DNA from: Eggerthia catenaformis OT 569 = DSM 20559
GTDB lineage: Bacteria; Bacillota_I; Bacilli_A; Erysipelotrichales; Coprobacillaceae
NCBI RefSeq assembly: GCF_000340375.1
Contig: NZ_KB446647.1
Coordinates: 26,633-90,632, forward strand
Direction of reading: 5' to 3'
Length of the DNA: 64,000 bases
The notes under the pieces are model-generated. The model was not told where the DNA came from. It searched no databases and worked only from the letters and a program-made list of their open reading frames with translations. Each line of letters starts with the position of its first letter. Position 1 is the first letter of the stretch. The translations under genes were made by a program, and so were the position numbers. This document shows, piece after piece, positions 8,507-17,632 of this stretch.

Positions 8507-9139
8507 ATGTATCATTTAAAAAACTGGTATATCTCTCATTATAAGGGATATCTAATAGCTTATGGAGATGTTTATAATAATCCCAGATTTAATCAGGGGC
8601 ATCTTATTCATACAAGTAAACTGGATAAAATAGAAGAATATCAAGATTATCTGATTGCTTATACTAAGAATTCTCAATATAAATGTTCTTATAAAGATCA
8701 TCGAGAAGATCTTAAAGATCTTTTAGATAATCAGATACTTTATCAGAAAATAAAAGAAGCTATTAATACTTACAAAGAAGAAAGAACACAATATTTATTA
8801 CAATATATCAAAGATGAAGAAAAAGCTTGTATATTAGTCTTTGATGATACACAGTATCATTTTAATTCTTTTATATATAAAGATCATGATTATATTTTTT
8901 ATACAAGAGAATCTAATGTTTCATTAGGGATGTTTGACGATGCATTACATATTGGTACTCAAACTGAATTTGCTTTTATTCCTACATTATATGCTGTACA
9001 GTTTTATGAATGGGATAATAACTACGGTAAAGTTTATCTTCTTAATATTGGTAAACATTCTTTAAATATATCCTTTACCGTATTTTATCATCAGCCTTTA
9101 CTATTAAGATCAGGAGACATCAAGCTGATAGAAATATAA
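8507..9139 (+). CDS. Hypothetical protein, no recognised family
   Basis: Encodes 210 residues, rich in Tyr, Asp, Lys and His, with no signal peptide or membrane segment. It begins MYHLKNWYISHYKGYLIAYG, which looks like beta strands, has a charged helical stretch in the middle (about 60-105), and ends in hydrophobic strands. It starts 20 bases after yhaM behind AAGGG. I do not recognise the family. It sits beside a decayed YxjI-like gene and another small unknown gene, so this stretch may be lineage-specific. Confidence 0.6.
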   Translation: MYHLKNWYISHYKGYLIAYGDVYNNPRFNQGHLIHTSKLDKIEEYQDYLIAYTKNSQYKCSYKDHREDLKDLLDNQILYQKIKEAINTYKEERTQYLLQYIKDEEKACILVFDDTQYHFNSFIYKDHDYIFYTRESNVSLGMFDDALHIGTQTEFAFIPTLYAVQFYEWDNNYGKVYLLNIGKHSLNISFTVFYHQPLLLRSGDIKLIEI

Positions 9140-9293
9140 AACACTCTATATATATTTCCTCCTTACACTAAAAGTATAAAAGATGTTTTTAAAAGGCCTA
9201 ATAGTTTATACTTATATTTATCATAGTTTTAAGTTATGGAAAAAAGACGAATTTATTTTATAATAAATAAAATTATTAATGAAAGGAAAGCTT

Positions 9294-9702
9294 ATGTATC
9301 AATTATATAAAACAAAAAGTTTTTAAAATAACTGATCATTATCAAATTATAGATAATAATGGAATACCGCATTATCAAGTGGATTAAGATTTTAAACTTA
9401 TAGGGAATACAGTTCATGTTTCAAAAATCAATAGCACTCATTTTTTTTACTATAAATAAGAAAATAATTTCATTTCTTCTTAAGTTTACAGTTACTTTTG
9501 ATGATGGCAGAATTATATATATTAATGCGAAGTTTTCTTTAAAAAAAGTATAGAGATCTATTCAGATTTCTATTTATTGTATCTAAGAGGAAACTTTCAG
9601 GATCATGATTTTAAAGTTAATATTAAAGAAGAGCTGATTGTTTTATTTGTAACACTAGATTACATTAGGATATGGAATGTTAGTATAGACATTGATTTTT
9701 AG
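9294..9702 (+). pseudogene. Decayed LURP-one-related (YxjI-type) protein gene
   Basis: A ribosome binding site (AAAGGAAAG) precedes ATG 9294, but the gene is broken. Read across frames it gives MYQLY then IKQKVFKITDHYQIIDNNG, the classic LURP-one/YxjI opening; a one-base loss lies between the two pieces. An in-frame TAA follows HYQVD, then DFKLIGNTVHVSK. In another frame come FLLKFTVTFDDGRIIYINAK and then YLRGNFQDHDFKVNIKEEL, again matching the family order. At least three frame changes and several stops make it non-functional. The family has a tubby-like beta barrel, and its bacterial role is unclear. The match is from memory of family motifs, not a search. Confidence 0.8.
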
Positions 9703-9731
9703 AGAAAAGATGAGCAGGAAAGGAGATAGCT

Positions 9732-10085
9732 ATGGGGTTATTTAAAAAGAAATCAGGAAGTGAAGAAATACAAGCGATTATTTTCATTAAAAACCGGCAT
9801 GCTTCAGGATATTCTTATATGAATGGAATTAAGACAATTGATGGCAAAAAATGTCGTCATAAGCTATATAAAATAGGAATGCCTGCTTATTATGTAGATG
9901 CCGGTAATCATATATTGGAAGTGAATGCTTACTGGAGGGAGAATAGAAAGGAAGTATCTTTTAAACATCCGTTAAAGATAGAAATACAGGTTTATTCAGG
10001 ACATTATTATGCTTTAAACTATAATGTAGATAAACAGATATTTGAATTTGAAGAATGTGATCCGGATCATTACTATAAAGATTAG
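9732..10085 (+). CDS. Small protein, possibly PEGA/DUF2846-like
   Basis: Encodes 117 residues starting MGLFKKKSGSEEIQA behind AAAGGAGAT. The pattern of a short strand, G-x-K, then YYVDAGNHILEVNAYW and a basic strand resembles the PEGA/DUF2846 beta fold, in which a small domain presents a P/A-G-x-H-x-L turn. There is no signal peptide or membrane segment. I am unsure of the family, and the function is unknown. Confidence 0.55.
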   Translation: MGLFKKKSGSEEIQAIIFIKNRHASGYSYMNGIKTIDGKKCRHKLYKIGMPAYYVDAGNHILEVNAYWRENRKEVSFKHPLKIEIQVYSGHYYALNYNVDKQIFEFEECDPDHYYKD

Positions 10086-10145
10086 TTTATACATAATATT
10101 CAACCAATATGAAAACTGATATGATTTAATAAAAAGGAGAATAGG

Positions 10146-10643
10146 ATGAAAGAAAAAATAATATATATGGCAGGAGGCTGCTTTTGGGGTCTTGATGCTT
10201 ATTTAAGACAGATAAAAGGTGTTTTATATACAGAAAGCGGATATGCGAATGGAAAGACTGATTTTACAGATTATAGTCATGTTAAAGAAACAGATCATGC
10301 AGAAACAGTTAAAGTTATTTATGATGATTCCCTAGTTTCATTAAAAGACTTATTAGGCTATTACTTAAGAGTTGTTGATCCAACAAGTATTAATAAGCAG
10401 GGAGCGGATAAAGGAAGACAATATCGAACAGGTATTTATTTTATTGATCAGGATGATGAAAATATTATTAATGAAAGATTAGATAAAGAATCTTTACTTT
10501 ATAGTAAGCCAATTGTGATTGAGGTAAAACCATTAAAGAATTATATAACTGCAGAAGAATATCATCAAAATTATTTGGAAAAGAATCCTCAAGGGTATTG
10601 TCATATTGATTTAACGAGAGTAAGAGAACCATTAGATGAATAA
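10146..10643 (+). CDS. msrA: Peptide methionine-S-sulfoxide reductase
   Basis: A 165-residue enzyme that reduces the S form of methionine sulfoxide in proteins. The active-site motif GGCFWG is at residues 10-15 (catalytic Cys12), and the motifs [15 protein letters not shown] and GYCHI are also present. It lacks a fused MsrB domain; msrB begins 8 bases before its stop, so the two are translationally coupled in a repair operon. Confidence 0.95.
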   Translation: MKEKIIYMAGGCFWGLDAYLRQIKGVLYTESGYANGKTDFTDYSHVKETDHAETVKVIYDDSLVSLKDLLGYYLRVVDPTSINKQGADKGRQYRTGIYFIDQDDENIINERLDKESLLYSKPIVIEVKPLKNYITAEEYHQNYLEKNPQGYCHIDLTRVREPLDE

Positions 10644-11076
10644 ATATTATAAAAAAAGCAAAAAAGAGCTTAAAGAAGAACTTTCTGATTTATCTTATCA
10701 AGTGACTCAAAATAATAAAACAGAAAAGCCATTTGATAATAGATATAATGATTTCTTTGAAAAAGGCATATATGTTGATATTACAACCGGAGAACCATTA
10801 TTTCTTTCACATGATAAATTTGCTTCAGGATGTGGATGGCCTAGTTTCTCTAAGCCAATAGATAAGTCAGTAGTTTATAAAGAAGATAAGAGTTATCATA
10901 TGAATAGAATAGAAGTAAGAAGCAGTATCGGAGATAGTCATTTAGGACATGTTTTTAATGATGGACCGAAAGATAAAGGAGGATTGAGGTATTGCATGAA
11001 TAGTGCAGCATTACGCTTTATTCCTTATGAAAAAATGAAAGAAGAAGGTTATGAGGATTATATGAAATTACTTTAG
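10636..11076 (+). CDS. msrB: Peptide methionine-R-sulfoxide reductase
   Basis: A 146-residue enzyme that reduces the R form of methionine sulfoxide. It has the SelR-domain signature CGWPSF, the run [10 protein letters not shown] and the catalytic [11 protein letters not shown], with Cys where some relatives carry selenocysteine. Only one of the usual four zinc cysteines is obvious (CGWPSF), so it belongs to the zinc-free form. It overlaps msrA by 8 bases. Confidence 0.95.
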   Translation: MNKYYKKSKKELKEELSDLSYQVTQNNKTEKPFDNRYNDFFEKGIYVDITTGEPLFLSHDKFASGCGWPSFSKPIDKSVVYKEDKSYHMNRIEVRSSIGDSHLGHVFNDGPKDKGGLRYCMNSAALRFIPYEKMKEEGYEDYMKLL

Positions 11077-11121
11077 TCATTTTGAATTATTAAAATAATC
11101 TTATAAAAGGAGGGTCTTTCT

Positions 11122-12372
11122 ATGAGCTTACTAACAACTCTTACTAGAATGTGGGTGACTCGTTCTTTTAAGTCATTTACCTTTACAAAGCATTATGATA
11201 CTTTTCTTTCTTATCAGGAATGTGATCAGTTAGGACTCTATATACATATTCCGTTCTGTAAACAGATATGCAGTTTCTGTCCTTACTGTAAGGTTCTTTA
11301 TAAAGAAGATGTCTATCAGGATTACATAGAAGCACTTATCAAAGAAATTCATATGATAGGATCACAGTATCCTGATAAAAAAGAGGTAACCAGTCTTTAT
11401 TTTGGCGGAGGAACTCCTGCTTTAGCAGATAAAGATTTAAAAAGAATTATGGAAGTAGTAAATTCATATTTTATTATTACTCAAGGCATAGGACTCGAAT
11501 TGCATCCTGATAATGTGACAATTGAAACACTAGCTAGACTTAAAGAAGCCGGAGTTACTAAGATCAGTATTGGGATCCAGTCTTTTCAAAGTAAGTTTCA
11601 GCATATTTTAGGAAGAAGAAATATATTAGATCAAGCAATGAAAAAAGCTTTAGATACTGTTTCTTTTGAAACAGTATCAATGGATTTTATCTTTGCTTTG
11701 CCTCATCAGACTTTTGATGATTTAGTTAATGATATAGAAAAAGCTTTTTCAATAGGAGCGAATCATATCGCAATTTATCCTTTTATAGACTTTACTTTTA
11801 CTAAAAGCAGTATCCCTGTTATGCGTAAAAAAGAGAAAAGAAAATTATTGGATGATATTACTCATTATTGCCAGAATAAAGGATATCAAAGACAGTCTAT
11901 CTGGACATTCTCAAAAGAGAAAGCATCTTATTCTTCAATGACAAGAGATTATTTTCTTGGATTTGGTGTATCAGCAGCTACTCTTTTAAAAGATAGTTTT
12001 AAAATTAATACTTTTGATATACCTTCTTATATTCAAAGAATAAACAAACAGACTATTCCTACCTCACTTACTATGTATTTTACAAAAAGACAAAGAATGA
12101 TCTATTATCTTTTCTGGACATTATATAGTACTGAAATAGATAGTCAGTCTTTTGAAGAAATCTTCAATGTTTCATTAAAAAAAGTATATGGACTGGAATT
12201 TTATCTGGCAAAAAAAATGAACTTACTTACAAAAGAAAATAATGTTTACAAAATGACATTAAAAGGTGCTTTTTATTATCATTATTATGAGAATTTTTAT
12301 ACTTTATCTTATATAGATAAAATGTGGAGTATTCTCAAAGAAGAGCCATTTCCTAATTATATTAGTTTATAA
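11122..12372 (+). CDS. Radical SAM protein, coproporphyrinogen III oxidase-like (HemN/HemW superfamily)
   Basis: Encodes 416 residues. The iron-sulfur motif CKQICSFC (Cys46, 50, 53) with a nearby extra Cys56, then LYFGGGTPAL and SIGIQSFQ, place it in the HemN/HemW/HutW radical SAM group. A C-terminal HemN_C-like helical region follows. HemW proteins usually show FCxxxCxYC with an aromatic residue; here it is CSFCPYC. No other haem genes are nearby, so a haem chaperone or haem-degrading role is possible but open. Neighbours upstream are msrAB, 45 bases away. Confidence 0.75.
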   Translation: MSLLTTLTRMWVTRSFKSFTFTKHYDTFLSYQECDQLGLYIHIPFCKQICSFCPYCKVLYKEDVYQDYIEALIKEIHMIGSQYPDKKEVTSLYFGGGTPALADKDLKRIMEVVNSYFIITQGIGLELHPDNVTIETLARLKEAGVTKISIGIQSFQSKFQHILGRRNILDQAMKKALDTVSFETVSMDFIFALPHQTFDDLVNDIEKAFSIGANHIAIYPFIDFTFTKSSIPVMRKKEKRKLLDDITHYCQNKGYQRQSIWTFSKEKASYSSMTRDYFLGFGVSAATLLKDSFKINTFDIPSYIQRINKQTIPTSLTMYFTKRQRMIYYLFWTLYSTEIDSQSFEEIFNVSLKKVYGLEFYLAKKMNLLTKENNVYKMTLKGAFYYHYYENFYTLSYIDKMWSILKEEPFPNYISL

Positions 12373-12429
12373 TGCTTCTAACAGAAGATTAAGACTATGG
12401 AGATATATAAGTTAGAGTAATAAAAAATA

Positions 12430-12953
12430 TTATTGCTAGATTTGTTCATGAAATCTAACCTGATATTATTATTGTTTTAAGCGATGAAACACTTAGTAAG
12501 GAAGATGATGATTCACAGACTTTGCTTTTATTACTATATTTAGGAAATATTTCTATTCTACCAGATTATAGATGAGTATAAGATTACTTCAGAGAGGGAA
12601 ACTATTCAGAATCAGTAGCATGCCAAAATCTCTGATATAGATAATTTTGTGATGTGCAGTAATCTAATCAACCTGATTCTTACTCAGATTAGAGAATTGA
12701 GGGGGTGATCTTTCAGGAGCTACTTAATGATAGAGAATCAGAGTTCTATATGGGAGGAGCTTCTGAATTCTTAAAACTTGAAGAAGGTGTTTCTTTCTAT
12801 ACTGTTCAAAAAGCAGTTAATGAAAGCGTTAATTGTGGTATTTTGCTTGACTACAGGCAGAGAGAAGATGGTAAATACTGTTTGAATCTAAAGGTTAAGA
12901 GTATACCTGCTATCAATAAAGATACTTATCTGATTATTATTGCGAATGATTAG
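12430..12953 (+). pseudogene. Decayed CASTOR/POLLUX-type ion channel, C-terminal remnant
   Basis: Three pieces in different frames line up with the C-terminal half of this channel family. The first is DIIIVLSDE with KEDDDSQTLLLLLYL (from about 12455), the DxDxxTLxxLLxL strand. The second is DIDNFVMCSNLINLILTQI (about 12636-12692). The third is the open frame from 12705 that starts FQELLNDRESEFYMGGASEF and ends TYLIIIAND, like the family's DLFDxxGSEIYxKPAxxY and final IxLAED. Stops and a frame change separate the pieces, and the membrane and pore half is gone. The family conducts cations and carries RCK-like domains. The assignment is from remembered motifs. Confidence 0.7.
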
Positions 12954-13050
12954 CTTTTAGATAGATTTAAGAATTTGATTCAATCACAGTTTTATTTTTT
13001 GTAATAATCATAAAAATATTTAATGAATTTCTAATTCTAATAAAAATAAC

Positions 13051-13079
13051 TTGACAATTCTTTTTTAATCAATTAAACT
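13051..13079 (+). promoter_or_regulatory. Promoter of the arginine operon
   Basis: TTGACA and TAAACT are separated by 17 bases, and the T-box leader follows directly. Confidence 0.75.
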
Positions 13080-13084
13080 GGTAT

Positions 13085-13303
13085 TCAGTTCAAAGAACAG
13101 AAGAGTATTCATATTTAACCTGTAGCGAGTCGGAATATGGTGAAAGTTCGATGGCAATGAATATGAAGAAACGCATCTGGGAGAAATGAATCTGAAATTA
13201 AGTAGGATGATCGTATGTCTGCGTTAAAGACTAGAGGGGTCGTAAGACAACCAGTGTGGTACCGCGATGTGATGTCGTCTCTGGATAGAGGCGACTTTTT
13301 TGC
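13085..13303 (+). promoter_or_regulatory. T-box leader, probably arginine-specific
   Basis: The leader has a stem I with the AG-bulge/distal loop features (GCGAGTCGG, GGTGAAAGTTCGATGG) and a 3' side reading GAAACGCATCTGGGAG, where CGC followed by A fits an arginine specifier codon. The conserved T-box AACCAGTGTGGTACCGCG follows (about 13250-13266), with TGGT to pair with tRNA ACCA, then a terminator. Uncharged tRNA-Arg would favour the antiterminator and switch on argG-argH-argC. The specifier was placed by eye and needs folding. Confidence 0.85.
13274..13301 (+). terminator. T-box attenuator terminator
   Basis: GTCGTCTCT GGAT AGAGGCGAC followed by six T. The 5' arm overlaps the antiterminator region, as expected for a T-box switch. 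Confidence 0.85.
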
Positions 13304-13321
13304 TTATAAGGAGGAAATGGT

Positions 13322-14539
13322 ATGAAAAAAGTGGATATTAAAAAAGTAGTATTAGCCTATAGTGGCGGACTAGATACTTCTATTATTATTTCATGGCTTA
13401 AAGAAGAATATAATAATTGTGAGGTTATTGCAGTTAGTGGCAATGTTGGACAGGATGATGAATTAGAAGGACTGGAAGAAAAGGCTTTAAAGACAGGTGC
13501 TTCAAAGCTTTATATTCTGGATCAGACTGAAGAATATGTAAATGATTATATTATACCGACTATGAAAGCGGGTGCTTATTATGAAGAATATCTGTTAGGT
13601 ACTGCTCATGCCAGACCTTTAATTGCTAAAGGATTAGTAGAGATTGCATTAAAAGAGGGTGCAGATGCGATATGTCATGGATGTACAGGAAAAGGAAATG
13701 ATCAGGTAAGATTTGAGCTTGCAATTAAGCATTTTGCTCCACATATGCTAATTATTGCTCCATGGAGAGAATGGAGTATACAGTCAAGAGAAGAAGAAAT
13801 AGAATATGCGAAAAATCACCATATCCCATTAAAGATTAATGAAAAAACAAATTTTTCAAAGGATAAGAATTTATGGCATTTATCACATGAAGGATTAGAT
13901 CTGGAAGACATAGGGAATGAACCTCTTTATGAGGAAAAAGGTTTTCTAGAGATGGGAGTTTCTCCTTTACAGGCTCCGGATATAGCTGAGTATATTGAGA
14001 TGGAATTTATAAAAGGTATTCCTGTTTCATTAAATAATCAGACAATGAGTGCAAAAGAGATTATTTTAAAGCTTAATGAGTTAGGCGGGAAGAATGGCAT
14101 TGGACTTTTGGATATTGTGGAAAATAGATTGATAGGAATGAAAAGTAGAGGAGTTTATGAAACGCCGGGTGGAACGATTCTTTATAAAGCACATGAATAT
14201 CTTGAAACTATTACCTTAGATAAAATGATAGCCCATAAAAAAGCGGAACTGGCGATTACTTTTGGTGAACTTGTCTATAATGGGCAATGGTTTACACCAT
14301 TAAGAGAAGCATTAAGTGCTTTTGTCGATAAGACTCAGGAAACAGTAACCGGTAAAGTCAGACTAAAGCTTTATAAAGGAAATATTATTAAGGCCGGTGT
14401 CTGGAGTAAGTACTCATTATATTCAGATGAATTGGCTACATTTGGTGAATCTGACTATAATCAGACAGATAGTGCAGGCTTTATAAATCTTTATGGCTTG
14501 CCAATTAAAATTAATGCACAGATACAATCAAAAAAGTAA
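13322..14539 (+). CDS. argG: Argininosuccinate synthase
   Basis: A 405-residue enzyme that joins citrulline and aspartate with ATP. The ATP-pyrophosphatase P-loop AYSGGLDTS is at about residues 13-21, followed by GNVGQDDE and the family sequences [13 protein letters not shown] and [13 protein letters not shown]. Length is typical (about 400). It starts 19 bases after the attenuator behind AAGGAGGAAA. argH follows after 12 bases, so it heads the operon. Confidence 0.97.
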   Translation: MKKVDIKKVVLAYSGGLDTSIIISWLKEEYNNCEVIAVSGNVGQDDELEGLEEKALKTGASKLYILDQTEEYVNDYIIPTMKAGAYYEEYLLGTAHARPLIAKGLVEIALKEGADAICHGCTGKGNDQVRFELAIKHFAPHMLIIAPWREWSIQSREEEIEYAKNHHIPLKINEKTNFSKDKNLWHLSHEGLDLEDIGNEPLYEEKGFLEMGVSPLQAPDIAEYIEMEFIKGIPVSLNNQTMSAKEIILKLNELGGKNGIGLLDIVENRLIGMKSRGVYETPGGTILYKAHEYLETITLDKMIAHKKAELAITFGELVYNGQWFTPLREALSAFVDKTQETVTGKVRLKLYKGNIIKAGVWSKYSLYSDELATFGESDYNQTDSAGFINLYGLPIKINAQIQSKK

Positions 14540-14551
14540 GAGGAAGATATT

Positions 14552-15922
14552 ATGACAAAACTGTGGACAGGCAGAACAACTGGACGGACTGATCCATTAG
14601 CGGATGATTTTAATTCATCTCTGTATTTTGATAAAAGAATGTATAGACAGGATATAGAAGGTTCAATTGCTCATGCAGCTATGCTAATGAAACAGAAAAT
14701 TATTCCTAAAGAATCAGGTATAAAAATACAAAAAGAATTAAGAAATATATTATCAGAACTTGATTTAGGAGAGTTAGAATTTGATGAATACTGTGAAGAT
14801 ATTCATATGTTTATTGAACAGCTTCTGACTTCACGGATTGGCGAAGAAGGGAAAATGCTTCATACTGCAAGAAGCCGTAATGATCAGGTTGCATTAGATT
14901 TACGTATGTATCTTAAAGAAGAATGTGATCAGATTATAAGCCTGCTTAAAGAGTTTATTGGTGTTTTAGCTGATAAATCAGAAGCGCATAAAGAAATAAT
15001 CATGCCGGGATATACACATCTGCAAAGAGCACAGCCGATTCTCTTTGCTCACCATTTACTGGCATATGCTCAGATGCTTTTAAGAGATGTTTCAAGGCTC
15101 GAAGATAGTAAAAAAAGGATGAATGTTTCACCTATTGGAAGCTGTGCTTTGGCCGGCACTACTTATCATATAGATCGTTATTTTGAAGCTGCTTTATTAG
15201 GATTTGATGATATTTCTATGAATTCATTGGATGGAGTCAGTGATCGTGATTTTGCGGTAGAAATGCTTAGTGACTTATCATTAATCATGACTCACCTTTC
15301 CAGATTTGCAGAAGAGTTTATTCTATGGTCATCATGGGAGTTTCAGTTTATTGAAGCAGATGATCAGTATACGACAGGTTCAAGCATTATGCCACAAAAG
15401 AAAAATCCTGACATGGCTGAATTAATTAGGGGTAAAACAGGCAGAGTTTATGGTGATTTGATGAGTTTGCTAACGGTCCTGAAGGGTCTTCCGCTTGCAT
15501 ATAATAAAGATATGCAGGAAGATAAAGAACCTATCTTCGATAGCTGTGATACAGTCAAGATGTGTTTAAAAGTATTTATTCCTATGATTAAAACAATGAA
15601 AGTTAATAAAAAGAATATGCATTATGCAGCTCAAAAAGGTTTTATTAATGCGACAGATGTCGCCGATTATCTAACAAAGAAAGGAGTTCCATTTAGAGAT
15701 GCTTATAAAATAAGCGGACAGCTGGTTGCCTTATGTATAAGCAAAGACTGTATCTTAGAAGAACTATCATTATCGGAGTATCAGTCTTATTCAGCACTTA
15801 TTAAAGAAGATATTTATGAAGCAATCAGCCTTAGAAATTGTGTAATAAAGAGAATATCTGAAGGAGGAACATCAATTTCTTCGATAGATACACAAATACA
15901 ATGGATTAGAAAAAAATTATGA
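14552..15922 (+). CDS. argH: Argininosuccinate lyase
   Basis: A 456-residue member of the fumarase/aspartase superfamily that splits argininosuccinate into arginine and fumarate. The signature GSSIMPQKKNPD is at about residues 278-289, with TARSRNDQV and GYTHLQRAQP upstream. The catalytic Ser lies in the GSSIMPQ loop. Its stop overlaps the argC start by 4 bases. The fumarate produced could feed the fumarase encoded at 46.7 kb, though no link is shown. Confidence 0.96.
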   Translation: MTKLWTGRTTGRTDPLADDFNSSLYFDKRMYRQDIEGSIAHAAMLMKQKIIPKESGIKIQKELRNILSELDLGELEFDEYCEDIHMFIEQLLTSRIGEEGKMLHTARSRNDQVALDLRMYLKEECDQIISLLKEFIGVLADKSEAHKEIIMPGYTHLQRAQPILFAHHLLAYAQMLLRDVSRLEDSKKRMNVSPIGSCALAGTTYHIDRYFEAALLGFDDISMNSLDGVSDRDFAVEMLSDLSLIMTHLSRFAEEFILWSSWEFQFIEADDQYTTGSSIMPQKKNPDMAELIRGKTGRVYGDLMSLLTVLKGLPLAYNKDMQEDKEPIFDSCDTVKMCLKVFIPMIKTMKVNKKNMHYAAQKGFINATDVADYLTKKGVPFRDAYKISGQLVALCISKDCILEELSLSEYQSYSALIKEDIYEAISLRNCVIKRISEGGTSISSIDTQIQWIRKKL

Positions 15923-16839
15923 AAAAAGTATATATAGATGGCGGTCATGGAACAACAGGATTAAAAATACATGACCGACTCTCACAAAGAAAAGATATAG
16001 AACTTATTCAAATCCCTTATGTTAATAGGCATGATTTAAATAAGCGAAAAGAAGCATTAAATAGTGCAGATATTGTTTTCTTATGTCTTCCTGATGATGC
16101 GTCTAAAGAAGCTGTTAGCCTTATTACTAATAAGAATACGGTTGTGATTGATACATCTACTGCTCATCGTACACATTCAAGCTGGGTTTATGGGATGGCT
16201 GAACTATCAGGATATAGAGAGCAGATCAGATGTGCTAAGAGAATTAGTAATCCGGGCTGTCATGCAACAGGATTTATTGCTTTAATTGCTCCTTTGATAG
16301 AATCAGGATTAATAAATAAAGATCTTCATTTAAGCATGACAAGTATTACAGGCTATTCCGGAGGAGGAAAAAGGATGATAGATGATTATGAAGAAAATCA
16401 TCATTATCCGGCACCTAGACTTTATAGTCTGGATGCTTCTCATAAGCATCTCTTAGAAATGAAAAAAATATGTAGTTTAAAATATTTGCCATCTTTTATG
16501 CCGATTGTTTCTAATTATTATAGTGGAATGGAAACGATTATCCCATTATTTAAAAAAGATTTGAATGGCTCAATAGAGGATATTAAAAAAATATATCAGC
16601 AGATTTATCAAGGACCGATCATCAAATATTTTGATCATATTGATGATTATGGGTATATTAGTGCTACAAGTAGAAGAGGCTTTGATGATATGCATATTAC
16701 CGTAGCAGGCAACAGTGATCGCATAATGCTTATAGCATGCTTTGATAATCTTGGTAAGGGAGCTAGCGGAGCGGCCATTCAGAATATGAATATTGTTTTA
16801 GGTATTAAAGAAACAGAAGGTCTTGAGCTAGGAGGATAA
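15919..16839 (+). CDS. argC: N-acetyl-gamma-glutamyl-phosphate reductase, short (type 2) form
   Basis: A 306-residue NADP-dependent enzyme of arginine synthesis. The Rossmann start YIDGGHGTTGLKI (residues 4-16) and the active-site SNPGCHATGF (Cys about 115) are clear. The length and the G-H-G-T-T-G turn fit the short type 2 form rather than the about 345-residue type 1. The other acetyl-cycle genes (argJ, argB, argD) are not in the window. argF begins one base after the stop but is broken. Confidence 0.93.
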   Translation: MKKVYIDGGHGTTGLKIHDRLSQRKDIELIQIPYVNRHDLNKRKEALNSADIVFLCLPDDASKEAVSLITNKNTVVIDTSTAHRTHSSWVYGMAELSGYREQIRCAKRISNPGCHATGFIALIAPLIESGLINKDLHLSMTSITGYSGGGKRMIDDYEENHHYPAPRLYSLDASHKHLLEMKKICSLKYLPSFMPIVSNYYSGMETIIPLFKKDLNGSIEDIKKIYQQIYQGPIIKYFDHIDDYGYISATSRRGFDDMHITVAGNSDRIMLIACFDNLGKGASGAAIQNMNIVLGIKETEGLELGG

Positions 16840-16840
16840 G

Positions 16841-16945
16841 ATGCTAAATCTTAAGGAAAGAGATCTTTTAACATTGTTTGATTATAAATCATCTGAAATA
16901 GAATATCTTCTGGATTTAGCAGGCTATTTAAAAGAATAAAAGAAA
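16841..16945 (+). pseudogene. argF: argF 5' remnant (ornithine carbamoyltransferase N-terminus)
   Basis: ATG 16841 lies behind GGAGGATAAG and encodes MLNLKERDLLTLFDYKSSEI, then EYLLDLAGYLKE, the standard OTC N-terminus. It ends at TAA 16937 where family members continue K-K. The following bases (KKQEYLGH) pass directly into recombinase sequence. The rest of OTC is missing here, and a C-terminal piece is found at 25109-25438. Confidence 0.88.
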
Positions 16946-17580
16946 CAGGAATATTTAGGTCATACCGTAAATTTCAAAACAAGAAAACATTTCAAAGATA
17001 AGAAAAGTAAATATGTATCTGAAGATAACCGGCTGATATTTGAAAATATCCACGAAGTCTTTGATAATGTCCAAAGAATATGGGGAAATGTAAAAAGGTA
17101 TTCTGATGATTGGAGAGAATACCATTCACTAACAGGGCTGATGTATTGTGCTGATTGTGGAAGTAGTGTTAAGCCTTAGCCAAGAAATACTAAAAGAAAT
17201 AGTGTTACAAAAACAAGCTCCAGGAATTCGGACAATTGATGTGCATAATTTACGGAGATATGATTCTGAATAAAATATCGAATAATCGCTATGAAAACTT
17301 TGATGAACTTACAACCACAATGATCAATGAGTTTGTAGAGAAGATAATCGTTTATAAGAGGGATAGAAAAAGCAGTCAAATCGCAAAGCAAAAGATAGAA
17401 ATATATTTGATTATGAACCGCCAAAGGAAGAACTGATCGAAGAAGAATGAAAGATCAATGAGAGAAAAAGACAAATTTTATCAAAATTATTTGAGGCGTA
17501 AAGTAAATTGGGAAACAACAGGAATATGAGAAAAGGTATAAGGCAAGGTGAGAGTAGAAAGAACTAAGGGTTCTGAAAAG
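16943..17580 (+). pseudogene. Decayed large serine recombinase (Tn4451/TndX-type, DUF4368 tail)
   Basis: Fragments in several frames follow the order of ICE-type large serine recombinases. The first is QEYLGHTVNFKTRKHFKDKK with the DNVQRIWGNVKRY helix, then the zinc-ribbon start TGLMYCADCGS, ended by TAG at 17177. After a deletion comes YGDMILNKISNNRYENFDEL with TTMINEFVEKIIVYKRDRKS (from about 17236), then KDKFYQNYLRRK (about 17467-17510), the basic tail. The catalytic N-terminal domain is absent and the rest is frameshifted, so it cannot act. It marks the left side of the inserted element. Confidence 0.82.
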
Positions 17581-17598
17581 AGCAGGTATATAAAGTTA

Positions 17599-17632
17599 GA
17601 AAAAGAGATTGAAATTAATCAATCTCTTTTTC
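17599..17632. terminator. Bidirectional intrinsic terminator
   Basis: GAAAAAGAGATTGA / TCAATCTCTTTTTC is a near-perfect 14-bp stem with A and T tracts on both sides. It ends the AraC gene on the minus strand and any transcript from argF on the plus strand. Confidence 0.8.

Noticed and set aside
9172-9213. AAGTATAAA / TTTATACTT inverted repeat after the unknown gene at 8507
   Set aside because: The 24-base loop and lack of a T tract make a terminator unlikely; it is probably chance in AT-rich DNA.
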